Below are positions 25,260 through 38,100 of a stretch of DNA of 64,000 bases, piece by piece; position 1 is the stretch's first letter, and each line of letters opens with the position of its first letter. The position numbers were made by a program, and so were the translations under genes. Location: assembly GCA_021397835.1 (NCBI GenBank), contig JAJFZO010000344.1:3534001-3598000 (forward strand). Reading direction: 5' to 3'. A model generated the notes under the pieces. The model had not been told where the DNA came from. It did no database searches and saw only the letters and a program-made list of their open reading frames with translations. Origin of the DNA: Moringa oleifera (Eukaryota; Streptophyta; Magnoliopsida; Brassicales; Moringaceae).

Positions 25260-27000
25260 CCACATGGAGTCGGGGAGAGAAGATGATCATGTAAGGCTGG
25301 CTAGGGAGATAAAATAAAAGGGAGATTACAAAAACCATAAAATAAAAAAGAGGGGAACTGAGGAGGGAACTCGCACCTACCTGATGGTACGTCAGGGGTC
25401 TGTGACATTGATATTAAACACCAAACAGCCAGCTACTCCGCTTGTGCGTGTGGAAGGGATGACAAGAACGTGATCTCCGATAATGCTTTCCCTCTTTCTG
25501 TACACACTTAAGTAAATCTTACATTAATTCCATTTTTCCTTTGATTCAAAAATTAAGGGTTCACTAAAAGAGGATGAGATGTAGGATTTATAGATAAAAT
25601 AAAGAGAAGAAGAAAATGGGGAAAAGAAGAAACGGTGGGGTTTATCAAATTTATAGAGTAATGTGGCCATTTCCTCGAGCAATTTACGTATAATAAGGCA
25701 AAATTAGAGGCTTGAATGTGTCTTATTTTGGTAAATAAATAAAATTTACACAAAATATAAAATTAAATAATAAATTTAAAGGTAAACCAAATATATGTAT
25801 GATCAATTTACTTGAGCCATACAGAAAAACATTGATTCAAAGTAAATAGGTTTGAACTAAATTATCTATTTAAATTTAATTTAAAAAATACATCGTAATT
25901 GGCGTAAATTTTATTTATTTATTTACTTAGATACGAAATGAAAATAAATTATTTTAAATTTATTGGTTTACCATTTAAGCATGTGTTGTGTATTTAATTT
26001 TAAAAAAATATTGATAATTTAATAAATTTTTATAATTTTAATAAATAAGTAAATATTATTTAAAATTATATATTTTTAAATATTTTCAATATAAAAAGTT
26101 AAAAATTAATTTTTTGTCATAATAATTAATTTTTTATTTAAAAAACAAAAATAAAAAGCAATTAATTATTTAGAAAAACAAAAATGAAGATAACTTTAAA
26201 ATAAAAATAAAAAACAACAATCATAAAGAAATTAAGATTCCTTAGTGTTTTTCATTTTTCTATTCTGCTTATAATTCAATAAATAGTAAAAGAATAATTG
26301 GGAGTATTAATTAGATGGGATTTGAATTTGTTTATTTTTTGATTTCAAATTCACAAGATATTTATATAAATTTTATTTATATTTTATAATAAAATAAATA
26401 AATTACGTAAAACTTAATGTGGATTTCATACTTTCATCCCGCAATTTTTGCCATAAACATGCTAGCATATTAATTTAAGTCAGACAAATAATGGGGAAAG
26501 ACTAATGAATCAAGCCTGAAACTTCTTTAGCGTGATTTTTGAAAAATACTTCAAAGAAATGCAAATCATTACATAATTACTCGATTTGAGTTTTTTATGG
26601 CTATAATGTAGATGCAATAAAAATATATTATTTTTATTGCTTAACTTAATTTTCATGAACTTTAACATGTGAATTGTGGGTATGATCTACAAAAGTTTGG
26701 CTTAAGGAAAAGAGATTGATAAAATTATATTTGATTTTAGCTTCACAAAAGTTTCATAATCTGCTTAAATTTTATTATATGAAAAATTATCCTGAACAAT
26801 AAAGTTGAGTGATAAAAAATATATATGGGTCAATGAGTTGACATAGGATACGTTAAGATGTCTGATTGACTACAATGAGGTCAACATAAAATTATGACAA
26901 TTAAAAATCGACAAGCTTGAAGGTTAAAAAAAAAAGTAAATGGTCAACTCAAAAACAAATCATTATCTTACATACCAAGGCAAAGACAAATCATACTCTT
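25260..27000. other. Protease upstream region passing into AT-rich intergenic DNA
   Basis: The first 300-400 bases are the likely protease promoter. Beyond about 25.7 kb the sequence is very AT-rich, with no coding signature on either strand. Confidence 0.6.
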
Positions 27001-27200
27001 TGTGAAATGAGAAGTGTACCCCTCATTCAGCTATTTAAGTAGAACCATTTATACATTCTCGATAGACTATTAATCTCCTAACTAAAATATATTTAAATCT
27101 AATACTAGCTTGATTGTCAAAAGGCACACTAGTTACTCAGTGACGCCCCTTGATTGTATTTTTATCTTGTAGATTTTTCAACAAATCATCCATCAATCAT
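27000..27200 (+). mobile_element. Possible LTR (R-U5) remnant
   Basis: A TATA-like CTATTTAAGTAG is followed after about 70 bases by 'agcttgattgtcaaaagg', 'cagtgacgcccctt' and 'atcttgtagatttttcaac'. This is the same order of elements as the end of many plant Ty3/gypsy LTRs (TTGA-GTC-G-AGG ... ACGCC ... TTGTAGGT ... CAAC). It lies just before the pol remnant. No second LTR copy was found, so the call rests on resemblance only. Confidence 0.35.
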
Positions 27201-27239
27201 CTACGTTGAGTATAATCTCCATGTGTCCATACCTAGTTA

Positions 27240-28620
27240 CCTAATATTTTTAAGTAGTATCATTTGGCGTTGTTTATGGAAGAAGAGGTCTAAAGTCAAT
27301 AAATTTAGTAAGATACTGTAAGGATCGGAAATAAGGTACCCAAAACTAGAAAAAGTAGCCTTTGCCCTTATTATAACGGCTAAGAAGCTGCGATTGTACT
27401 TCCAAGCGCATCTTATCATTGTCAACACAAACTAACCGCTATTCAAGTTCTCAGCAAGTTGAAAACTTCAGGAAGTATGGCGAAGTGCTTGATAAAGTTA
27501 GGAGAATTTGATACACAGTATCGACTAAGGACGAACGTCAAAATTTAAGCCTTAGCAGATTCCATAGTGGAGTACACTTTCGTCGATCCATCACCAAAGC
27601 TTAAGGATTCGAAGACGACTGACCTTGAGGGAAAACAAGTGTTACGGATAAAAAAAAAAAGGGAAAAATCAAAAAGATGGTAGAGAATTTGAATGGGACT
27701 TATGGAATGATTACGCCATCAGAAGGACAAAAAGTGGAGTTGGCATACTGCTGAAAAGTCCCAAATAAGCAAAGTACTAGTACGCTATTAAGTTAGACTT
27801 TTTAACATCCAACAATGAAGCTGAGTATGAAATCCTCCTCACCAGATTATGATTGGCAAAAAAAATCTAGGTCAATGAAATTAAAATAAAAAATGATTCC
27901 TAATTAACAATAAAATAGGTGTTAAAAAATTACAATACTAAGGAGAAAAGAGTGCTAAAGTACGTAGAACAGGTCAAGAAGGTCTTAAAGAAGTGGTTCA
28001 AAAGGAAGATAACGCGCAAATAGATGCACTATCTAAATCTGTAGCTTTAAATACTGGGCACATTAAAGATGCCACAAAAAAAGTACTAAAATCTCTATAA
28101 ATAGACAAGGAGCAAGTCTTGCTTATATATCAACCTCCAAAGATTAGATTACACCATACAATTGATTCCTAGAAGAGGGCCAGCTCCTACAAGATAAAAT
28201 AGAGGTAAGAAGATTGAGGGTCAAAGTCGTAAAGTTTATGATCCTCAAGGATAAGCTCTATAAGCGATTATTCACATTCTTGCTCCTTTAATGCCTTGTT
28301 CTGGACGAGTAAGAGTATGTACTCGCTAAGGTTCATGAGGAGATTTATGGAACCCATATTAGGCCTAAGTCCTTAGTATATAAGATATTGACATAAATAC
28401 AATAAGTGCCAGAGATATGCTCATTTGGTGAACGTACCTACAACATTGATTAGCCCAATAGCCGTCTTGTGGCCCTTCGTTCAACGAGGGGTGGATTTGT
28501 TGGGACCATTCCTTATGGCTATAAGATAAAGGAACGTCATAGTTGTGGTGAATGATTATTTCACCAAGTGGCTAAAGGCAGACGCTATTCTAACCATCAC
28601 GATTATTAACACCTAATTTT
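27240..28620 (+). pseudogene. Broken Ty3/gypsy pol fragment: RNase H to integrase
   Basis: Read with many frame changes, the plus strand shows hallmarks of a plant Ty3/gypsy polyprotein in the right order: RYPKLEKVAFALIITAKKLR then YFQAH (about 27330-27415, RT/RNase H junction); SGSMAKCLIKLGEFD followed by ALADSIVEY (about 27470-27575, RNase H); KEDNAQIDALSKS (about 28005-28045); VHEEIYGTH (about 28330, integrase zinc-binding region); and a degenerate WPFA.WG.DL.GPF / DYFTKW segment (about 28460-28575, integrase core). Numerous stops and indels mean it cannot encode a working protein. Gag, protease and most of reverse transcriptase are missing. Confidence 0.8.
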
Positions 28621-31130
28621 GCTCCTAGAACCCTTTGTCTTTCTCAACTTATTTTACAAGTACATTCGATTGTATTGAGACTATTTTAACTTTATTTGTC
28701 TTATTTATTCTTCCAAGTATAAAGTCAGGAGTCCTTAGCATTAATCCTCGATAACACACTAGGACTTAATTCACCATGACTTATATGTAAATCACATCTG
28801 GTTTCTAGCCCATAACTCACTTTGAGTAGATTCATCGAGTTAAAAGGAAAGGTCCAAAATGGAATTAAAATTTAGTTTTATCTTTGAGTTGTTTACTTTG
28901 GGGTTTTTGGTCCATAAGACACATTAGGGTTTTTGCTTTGAAAATCTGAAGATAATCTGTTCACAATATTTCAAGTGTTAGCATTAGGGTCAATGACTTG
29001 GATAAATTGAGGGTTAAGTTCACATTAGGTGCTACTCATCCTTATCAGGTCTTGTGTATTCAGAATTAATTCAAAGCACATTTCAAGGTTCCTAAGGTAG
29101 TATTCATTTCTTAAGTGTTTCTAAAGACTTGAATTTTTGGAAACTGTAAACTTCATTGATTGGAAATGAGTTCATACATCATAAGAAAGGAAAAAATTGA
29201 ACAACAAAAATTAAAAAGTTAAAGGCCAAGGTCTGTTGTGATCTTAGCCACATCAGGAACAAATAATGCAGCTAGAGGCTGGCCTTTAGGAGCTGTACTT
29301 GATGTCCCTTCCTTAGTAGGCCTTTCTACAGCTTCCTCAAGATTATCCAGTGAAACTTTCATGTCTTTAGAAAATACCAGTAAAGCTTTAGTAAGAACCA
29401 CCTGCACTTAAGATTAATCCAAGTTAGGGTACTGATCCTGGATCTCCTATACTATTTTTTTAAGTCAAAACAGTCTTGAGGCATGTTTCTCGATTTCGGC
29501 TTTGTATGTATTAATCATTCAAAATTCATCTACTGCATGAGATCACTCTTCCTTCCCAGCTGTCCTTATCTCTTCCAAATGTTGCAAGATAAGCCCATTT
29601 TTGTATAAAATAGAGAAATGTATAAAATAGAGATGAAGTCAAGATTATCGTTTTTTCTCTCTTTTTTTTTTGTATAAAATAGAGAAATGTTTTTCCACTT
29701 ATGGTTTTTATGGGTAATTCTTCGTTTAAATGGTCAGGTGATGGATTAGTGGTGTTTTCTTTGGTTTTCTTTTCTTTTTCTTTTTTTTTTCCTCATTGCT
29801 TTCCTTTTAAATACGGATGGACTTCATTTATATATTTGGGATAACCCAATTTTTTTTGCCAAACCTAAATGGATAAGCCTTCCACATTGCTGTTTATTTT
29901 ATTCGAAATTAATAATGGTTAAAAATTAGACTTTGTCTAAAAAGCATTCATTGAAAAGGATTTCCTAAGAAAACAAAAAGTTACAATTTTATATATAGAA
30001 AAAGTTCACACCATGGCTAGGTCATTTAATACCAAAGTAAGAAATGGGTAGAAGAAGGAATGAAATGGACAAAGCAAAAAGATTTATGAGAGCTTAAGGT
30101 CTTATTTTACTGGCCTTAATCATTTTAGCATCCTTTTTCTACTCTACTTGTGTAGCTTTTCAATCTCTTCTCTCAATTTAATGAACTCTCATTACTAGGG
30201 CTTGTTGAGCTATGTTGGACTTGTTCCTAAGTATGCTACGCTTTCAATACTACCAGATGTAATTAAGGGCCAAACAAGGTGGTGGGTCATCTATTCAACA
30301 ACTTAGAAATTGACTTATTTTTAATTTCAATGTTTAATGTTTTTATTTTTGTAGTTTCTAAATTATTTTTTTTAAAAATATATATATATATATATATTTA
30401 TATATGCAAATTAACTCTTCTTTTCGATAAAGGGACTAAGCATAAATACTTTCATGAGCGGTTATGATTTGGTTTTCTATAGTAAAAGGTTGATCTTGAG
30501 GTCATATAATAAAATCAAATATATGTCTAACACTTCTCAATCTAAGTTATGATGTATAAATTAATTAACTGTGTATTTGATTTTTTCAATTAGTTTGAAT
30601 TGAATATTGACTCTAATTATATTAAATAATTAATAATATTTTTATTGTTAAAATTTTAAAACAATTCGAATAAATTATATATTCCATCATTTAACAAATT
30701 TCGACAATAAGCTATTTGATGAATTTTTAAAATTTTGATGATATAATTTTTTTAAAAATATATTTTTTGTATTTAAAAAATTTTAAAATTCATTGTGATG
30801 GTTATTTAAATATTGACTTAAATTTCTGAAAAATTTAAAATTAAAATTTTTTATAAAAAAAATCTTTAATTTTTACATATCTTTTTAAAAAATATATTTT
30901 AATTTAATAAATTTGAAAACATATTTAAAAAATCTTTAATTTTATATATAAAATTTTAATTTAAACATATTTTTAAAAAATGATGAATAAAATTTAAAAT
31001 GAACCAATTAAAATTATTAAACATAGAAATCATTCGCAATAAAAATGGTTATAATTTAATTTTTTTGTTTGTCTTAAATTTAATAACATTTTTATGGGTT
31101 TCCTAATAGTTGAAACTACCAAAAAAATCC
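28620..31130. other. AT-rich intergenic region with unrecognised remnants
   Basis: No intact gene. A minus-strand open frame at 29219-29407 (ending PLAALFVPDVAKITTDLGL) and broken codable sequence to about 29600 on the same strand (ILQHLEEIRTAGKEE) look like the tail of a charged, helical protein. I could not place it in a family; a transposon gag or plant mobile-domain type remnant is a guess. A 20-bp repeat 'tgtataaaatagagaaatgt' occurs at 29602 and 29671. From 30.3 to 31.1 kb the sequence is extremely AT-rich with a (TA)n run near 30380-30400. Confidence 0.5.
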
Positions 31131-31137
31131 ATGGCCA

Positions 31138-31147
31138 TTGGCCCAAA
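31138..31147 (+). promoter_or_regulatory. GGCCCA (site II-like) element upstream of ARP4
   Basis: TTGGCCCAAA lies about 200 bases upstream of the ARP4 start, and a second GGCCC is nearby at about 31183. GGCCCA/TGGGCC elements are frequent in promoters of plant housekeeping and proliferation genes bound by TCP factors. The role here is inferred from sequence and position only. Confidence 0.45.
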
Positions 31148-31347
31148 TTTCAAACTTCGCAAAGCGGGTAGATCCTGAACCTGGCCCGAACCAACTTATT
31201 CAGTCGGACCCAGCGAGCCAGAAACCATTCATTCCCAGAAGTCCGAGGACTGAACTAAAACCCTGACCAAGCTCGGAAAAGAGCGGAAAAAGGAAAGAAA
31301 CCTTTGCAAATCTCTCTCGTTCTGTCTCTTTGTCAAAACTTGCGATC

Positions 31348-32100
31348 ATGTACGGAGGTGGTGAGTATGCAAATTCCTTTCCTTGTCATCTTTGAATAAA
31401 ATTTTACCTTTAAACTCTTTGAATTTCTTATTGGCGACTATTATCTTTTCTAGGCTTGATTTTCTTGGTGTCTTATGTATTTATACAGATGAAGTGTCGG
31501 CTATAGTCATTGACTTAGGCTCGCACACTTGTAAAGCCGGTTACGCTGGTGAAGATGCTCCCAAGGCTGTCTTTCCTTCTGTGAGTCTCTGCTCCTGTCT
31601 TTGTTTTGAAGTTTTGATGTCAATATGCTTCTTATTGTCCTCAAAAAGCACGAGTTTTTATTTGCACCATGAATTGTATTACCTTTTATGTAAATTGAGT
31701 GATGTTTTCTAAGTCTCATGTTAATCTTCAATTTATGCTTCCTCTTTCCTTTGAACTTGTTAGTTAATGAAGTTAACTGTCACTGTGTTTGGTTATATTT
31801 GTTTAGTTTAACTCTTTCCTGCTCTCACCAAGAATGTGCTTTATTGCATCTATGTGCTAATGTGCGTGTGTACACACGCTTTGAAGAATTGGAGAGGGTT
31901 TCCTTTCTGTTTTTATTTTACAAGGAAGCGAGATGACAGACTAAGGCAAGTGGTACCATAGTCCTGCAGTAAGAAGGCGAATTGCTTGGAGTTGAACCAT
32001 ATAACTAACCTGTTGAAGGGGGAGAGGCTGACCATCAGGACAAAGGCGCATGTGGTTATGGGAGGGAGATTTCATTCAGCAAGAAAAGAGAATTTCTTTT

Positions 32101-32131
<31 letters not shown>

Positions 32132-35100
32132 GGGGAGTAAGGAAGAATGTGACTGGTAGAGGTTTGGATGCTTAAAAGTTGTCGTTAATAAACTAATGCA
32201 TTTTTGAAAATCTAATCCAAATTTTAGATATGATTATAACAGGAGTCATTTTGGAGCAATTCTTTTTTATTTTGCGAGGCACAAACATCCTTTAGGTCTC
32301 ATGATAAATATTCCCTTACATTTGTTGCCTAATCACTATGGCGCCATGATTATGGTGAGCCTATCTTCCAGATGTGTCAAAGTTGGCTTGATAACTTACT
32401 CTTGAGGATGTGGGCAAAACATCTCTGTTTGCCAATATGATGTATCACCTCTCTGGTGATTTGTTGCTCAATATCCCGCATCTTTTATTTGTTGATGTGT
32501 GCAACAAGAATTGTTTTTGGTACTTTCTTTATGCTAGCTTTTCTGGGTAACTGAAATTGAGTTCTCACATGTGATTTGTTTTTGTATTTGCAAAGGTTGT
32601 TGGATCAATTGATCAAATGGATGTTGATGACACCGGAACTACAAATTCAGGATCCGGTGTAGATTCTAAGAACAGTGTTGATTCTAACAAAGGCAAGGGG
32701 AAGCGAAAATTATATGTAGGATCTCAAGCTTTGGGATTTCGCCGAGATCATATGGAGGTTAGCTTATTGATCGATTGTCTTCTTTCTAACTAGTAAGCCG
32801 CTGGAGGTTTCTATATATTTTCATGTGTGTTTATCAATTGGTAACTGTTGTTTCATCAGGTGCTGTCACCCATAAAGGATGGTGTTGTTGTTGACTGGGA
32901 TATTGTTGATAGCATATGGGACCATGCGTTCAGGTATCTATTGATTCTTAAATTGCTCCATTTGGGTTGTCTCGTGACCATTTGGCATAAATTGCTATTG
33001 CTGTCTGATAAAAAAATAAAAAAAATCACTCTTGTAGGGAATGTCTATTGATTGATCCTAAGGAGCATCCAATGCTACTTGCAGAACCATCTTCAAACAC
33101 TCAGCAACAGAGAGAAAGGTGATTTGGCACCTTGAAATTTTCTATTCTTGATGATATTGATTTAGACATGAGTCCTTCCTTGCCCATAACATTTACAAAT
33201 GTGGCATAGTGAAGTATTAAGTAGTTATTATCTTGTCTTAAATCTGTTATAATTTCCTGTGCTTCTAATGTATATGTAATATTATTGTTCAATTGTTCTG
33301 CTAGCTCTTTTTGCTGTATCTTAGTCTGCTTACTGCTATACACATGCCTTTTGGCTACATTTTGTGGCCTGTTTTTATCCAAGGGTTGCAATATTTGTTT
33401 ATGGTCATGATTTGACTGTTCATATAATCTTGATTGAAATGTATGATATGAAGGTGAGTGATACCAAACGATTTCCTTCTGTGTACTAAGGGTTCATATC
33501 GTAACATTGAAAATATAACTGTTATTATTCTGTTCCCCTTTCATATGTGTCTAAGTTATCATTGTAAATTTCTTTAGGAGTAACTACTTCTAAGTCAACT
33601 TGTTTTTATAAGCCTTGTTATTTAGTGATGATAACTATCAATCTTCTAATTTACCACGAAATTTGGTCAACAATATGTTATGACGGGGCTATATTTTGTT
33701 ACTGTTTATTGCTTATTTCTGTAAATCCTTATGTACACACGTGTATGCTCACATATACACACAAAGACAGCAATATAATTGCATCATTCTTGTGTTATAG
33801 TTAATGTTTCTGGTTTGCACACTTGTATTCTAGTTGTGGCATACAGCTTATGCCTAGTAATAGAGTTTCACAAACGACCCATATTACAGGACTGCGGAGC
33901 TTATGTTTGAAAAGTACAAAGTTCCAGCATTATTTTTGGCAAAGAATGCAGTATGCCCATAGTCCATCTCCTTTATGATGTTTCACAGTGTTTAATCATA
34001 GTTTTCATTATGTAACTTTGAAATTTCTTAATGGCAGGTTCTTACTTCCTTTGCATCAGGACGTGCCACCTCCCTGGTTGTTGATAGGTGGGCTTCTACT
34101 GTTTTAACTGTTAATTTAGTTTCTTTTCTGGCAATAAATTTGTGATTTACATGCTGTCTCTTAGTTCTTGCTGATCATTTTTAGTTTCGAGTTAGCCACA
34201 TTATGTAGCAACTTTACAGCATTTTCTGTTATTATGTCTTACTCTTTTATTACTTCAAACAATAAGCTCTTGTGTGCATTGACTGTTTCACCTTATTCTC
34301 AGTATGAGGATGACTTGTAAATGATACCTGTAATGTATAACAACGAGATTTTCTTAAAAAGCAAGTAAAAATAGCAAGCCAACCATCAGACAACAGGAAG
34401 CTGGGACAGCTGTGGAAGAATACTTTAAAATATTTATGGTTCTTTTATTACTAAATGATGCCTGGATAAATGTTTGTTATCTTTATTTGACATGAAGTGA
34501 AGTGGAGAGAAATTTAAAGATTCCCTATTTGTTCATATCATGATGTATCTATCCATAATTGTTTCGAAATTCTGTTTTCTTTTTCTGTCTCTTCTTATCA
34601 TAAGGTCACCTTATTTTTCTTCAAATATTGCATGATTTGTATATGGGTTACTAATGGTGTTATTCTTAATTAACGGCTATCAGCGGCGGAGGATCAACTA
34701 CAGTTGCCCCTGTACATGATGGCTATGTTCTTCAAAAGGTATTCCTCTGTTTTTCCTGCAAAGTGGGAAACTGTGATTGTATCCCCTTCATTGGATGTAA
34801 ATTAACTATATTTCTCTATGTTGATTTGTCTTCAGTTTCTCGCTACATACAGTTTTTTTCCTCTCAGTTTAGCTGACCATTTTCTCATTGCTTGCCTGGA
34901 ATATTAATTTTATTGTTTCAAGTTTCTCATCAACCTCATTCTGTTTCTTATCAAATTTTTGTTTTTCTTCAAGCTCCATTGAACTAGTGAAATGTCTTTT
35001 GGGGTAATTAACTTGGATTGGCTAGCTGAGGAACTGCACAATATCCCTATTCAAACCAAGAATTGTGTCAGTGTTTCTATATTTGTGTTTCCATGGTCAT

Positions 35101-38100
35101 TTCCTTCTCTGATCTTATGCTCTTTACTTTTTTGTTTGAGGTGATGCTTAGGTACTGACTTTTGTTCCAGGTTGAGAAAGTAATCTAGAAAAGTAAACTG
35201 CGCATGTGCACACATGACTATATAATTCTTCACAGTGCTTGAACTATGGTGGTTGCCAATAGAAGGAAATTAAACATAACAAAATGAAAGGTTGAGAGCT
35301 TTGAAAATATTCATAATTGCATTTAGTTTGTTTTCTCATAAAATTGAAGTTGTTACAATCTTTGGATTAATATACAGCTTTACCTCTTATTATTTTACTT
35401 ATAGGGTTAAATATGCATTGTCTGTATTTATAAAACTTGTATTTGCATGGTAATTATGGTCTCAATGTGAATTTTTTCGTTAGGATCTTAAAATTGAATC
35501 TTGTTTTGTGTGGTTAGACAAGATTCGATTTTCCACATCTAATGCATTCGAGTAGTACTTATCTTCACCATTTTTCTTTTGAAACAACAGGCAGTGTCAT
35601 CTTCTCCTATTGGAGGTGAATTTCTTACTGAATGCTTGATGAAAAGCTTGGAAAGCAAAGGTCTCACAGTAAGTGATTACTGAATGAATTTGTTCCTTTT
35701 TTACACTCCTTCTTTGAAAGTTAGTCAATTAATAATTGTTTTTGTGTTCTGAATATTTCCTTGTTTGAGTCTTGCAGATAAAACCCAGATATTCTTTCAA
35801 GAGAAAGGAGATACGACCTGGGGAATTTCTGGTAATTTTTTTTTTTCTAATTTCATGTCATTGCTCCTTCCCCCAATAGTTATCATTGAATGTGGAATGC
35901 TCATCTGTGTTTATTCTCCCATTTGTTTGGAAGAAAAACCATTCTGATTAAAAAATCATTAAAAAATGTATGGGATTGAGAAGGCTGAAGTAGTTTTTTC
36001 TTAGCTCAATATCCTCTCAGAACTGAACTTGTTCTGAACTTTTCATAAAAGGCTATTGTTTAGTTAATTTTGATCGACTTCACATTACAGAACAGTGTGA
36101 AGGAGTGAAATGAAGATCATGCTTGATTTTCTTGGACAGGTGCAAGGAGATTGAATTGGTTGTGGGATTATTCTCTCCATTCTCGGTCCAAAGGACTCAT
36201 TTCTGTTTTCTGGTTTATTAGTGCTCGCGATGAGAGAAAGCCCTCCATCACCACCAATCCAAAGGCTGCCACCAAACCCATTACTACAGTTCCACAATCA
36301 CCCACCAGTGCCCATCATCCACTGCATCATTATCATTGCTCCTAAAACAAATTCATAAAGTACAAGGACCATCTCTTGCATCAACTCATTAGTTCCTAAA
36401 ATTCTCAAAGGCCACAATTTTGTTACAGATATTTTCCTTCGATATTATTGTAGGTTTATAGGGGTAAATTAATGCATTTTGTTTGGTGCCCCATGAAGGA
36501 GTGATCCCTTGGTCCCTTTATCTCTGTCCAATGAGCTTATTGAGTTGTGGGTTTTTAATTTTTTTGTTGGAGAGGTAATGGTGATTGAATAAATCTCACT
36601 GGCAATAGAATGATGATGTTTTGATGCAGCATCAGTGGTCCATTTTTAATGGTACATGTAACTGAGTTGCTGTGATAATAGGTCCATTTTACCAGAGAAA
36701 TTCAAGTTGTCATACCTTTGAATGTGGTAGCTTAACTTTGTAAAAGAATACTCATAGCTCTTCTCATGTTAACTTGAAAGGACTTGTCAAATTGTAACTT
36801 CACTTATTGTTTCATTTAATTTAGTGAAATTTCCTATATTGTTATTGTTTCTATTTTTCTTTTGATATTTTCTATGTTATTGGGCTTTACACATTTTACA
36901 GACCGTCGACCTTGATTTTCCAAATACAACAGAAAGCTACAAACTTTATTCTCAGGTATGTGATTGATCACAATATTCCTTGTCGAAATGTATCTTACTT
37001 TTTATTTTGCTGACTGTTTTTTGCCACAGAGGGTAATTGCAAGTGACATCAAGGAATGTGTTTGTCGAGCTCCTGATACTCTATATGATGGTTTGTGTTC
37101 CTTCTATCATGTTAACTGCTGTGCCTGTGATGCATCTTTAATTGTCAAAACCAGTTGAAGGAAATGCAAGCTCTAAAATCATGTGTCATTCTGCCATTGA
37201 TCTGTCCCTATCTTTAATATTCAAAACCAGTTGAATGAAAATGCTGTTTTTCAAGCTCATAATTGATATCTAAATTATCCTTGTCTGCTAACTGAGGTCT
37301 AGAAAAGACCTCGATGTTCTATAACTAAGGCTTCTCAAGTTATATTGGTTGCATCGTTAGAAATTGTCACCCTAGCTTTATGAAACGTTAATTGCACACC
37401 TCATCCCAAATTTCTTCAAGGTCCAAAGAAAGTAGCCTGACTGAGTTTTCAATAAATTTTCTTTGCAGAAAGTGCTTATTCAAACATTCCAATGACCCCG
37501 TATGAGCTTCCCGATGGCCAGTAAGTTCCCTGCAATTTGGCTACTGGAATTTTTATGTGAGAATTAGTTTGCTTTGTCCTTTGTTTTCCATGCAACATTG
37601 ATTTGGTTGGGTCTAGCTCATAATTATCTGAATACCTGCAGCTCTTAGAACCATGACCAAGTTCAGTGTTTTTCTTTATTGTACAATGGTGCCCTGGTTC
37701 ACTGAGTTGGGGTCGCAAATATCTGTTGGCATTTAGGTAGATGATGGATTTTTAGCAGATGAAAATTAGAGCGAACAATGATTTCTAGACACAAAATGAA
37801 GAAGCTCATATTTAATTTTAGACTTATTGCATGGAAAACTATGATTATTGACTGCACTAGTTGGAGTTCATATCATCTTAAGTATATTGTTGATAAAATT
37901 TATTTATTCAATTTTACTTGTAGATATGTGTGAAGTCCTAATTTTATTCATGTTTCTATGCTTAAGAAATAACCTAAACCTACCCCACAATACCATGTAT
38001 TGGTAATTGTTGTTTAATCATACCTGTACCAAACCAAAATGTGCTGAGTGTCTGGTAAATGTGGTCTAGCATCCATCATCTGAAAGTGACATCATATAAT

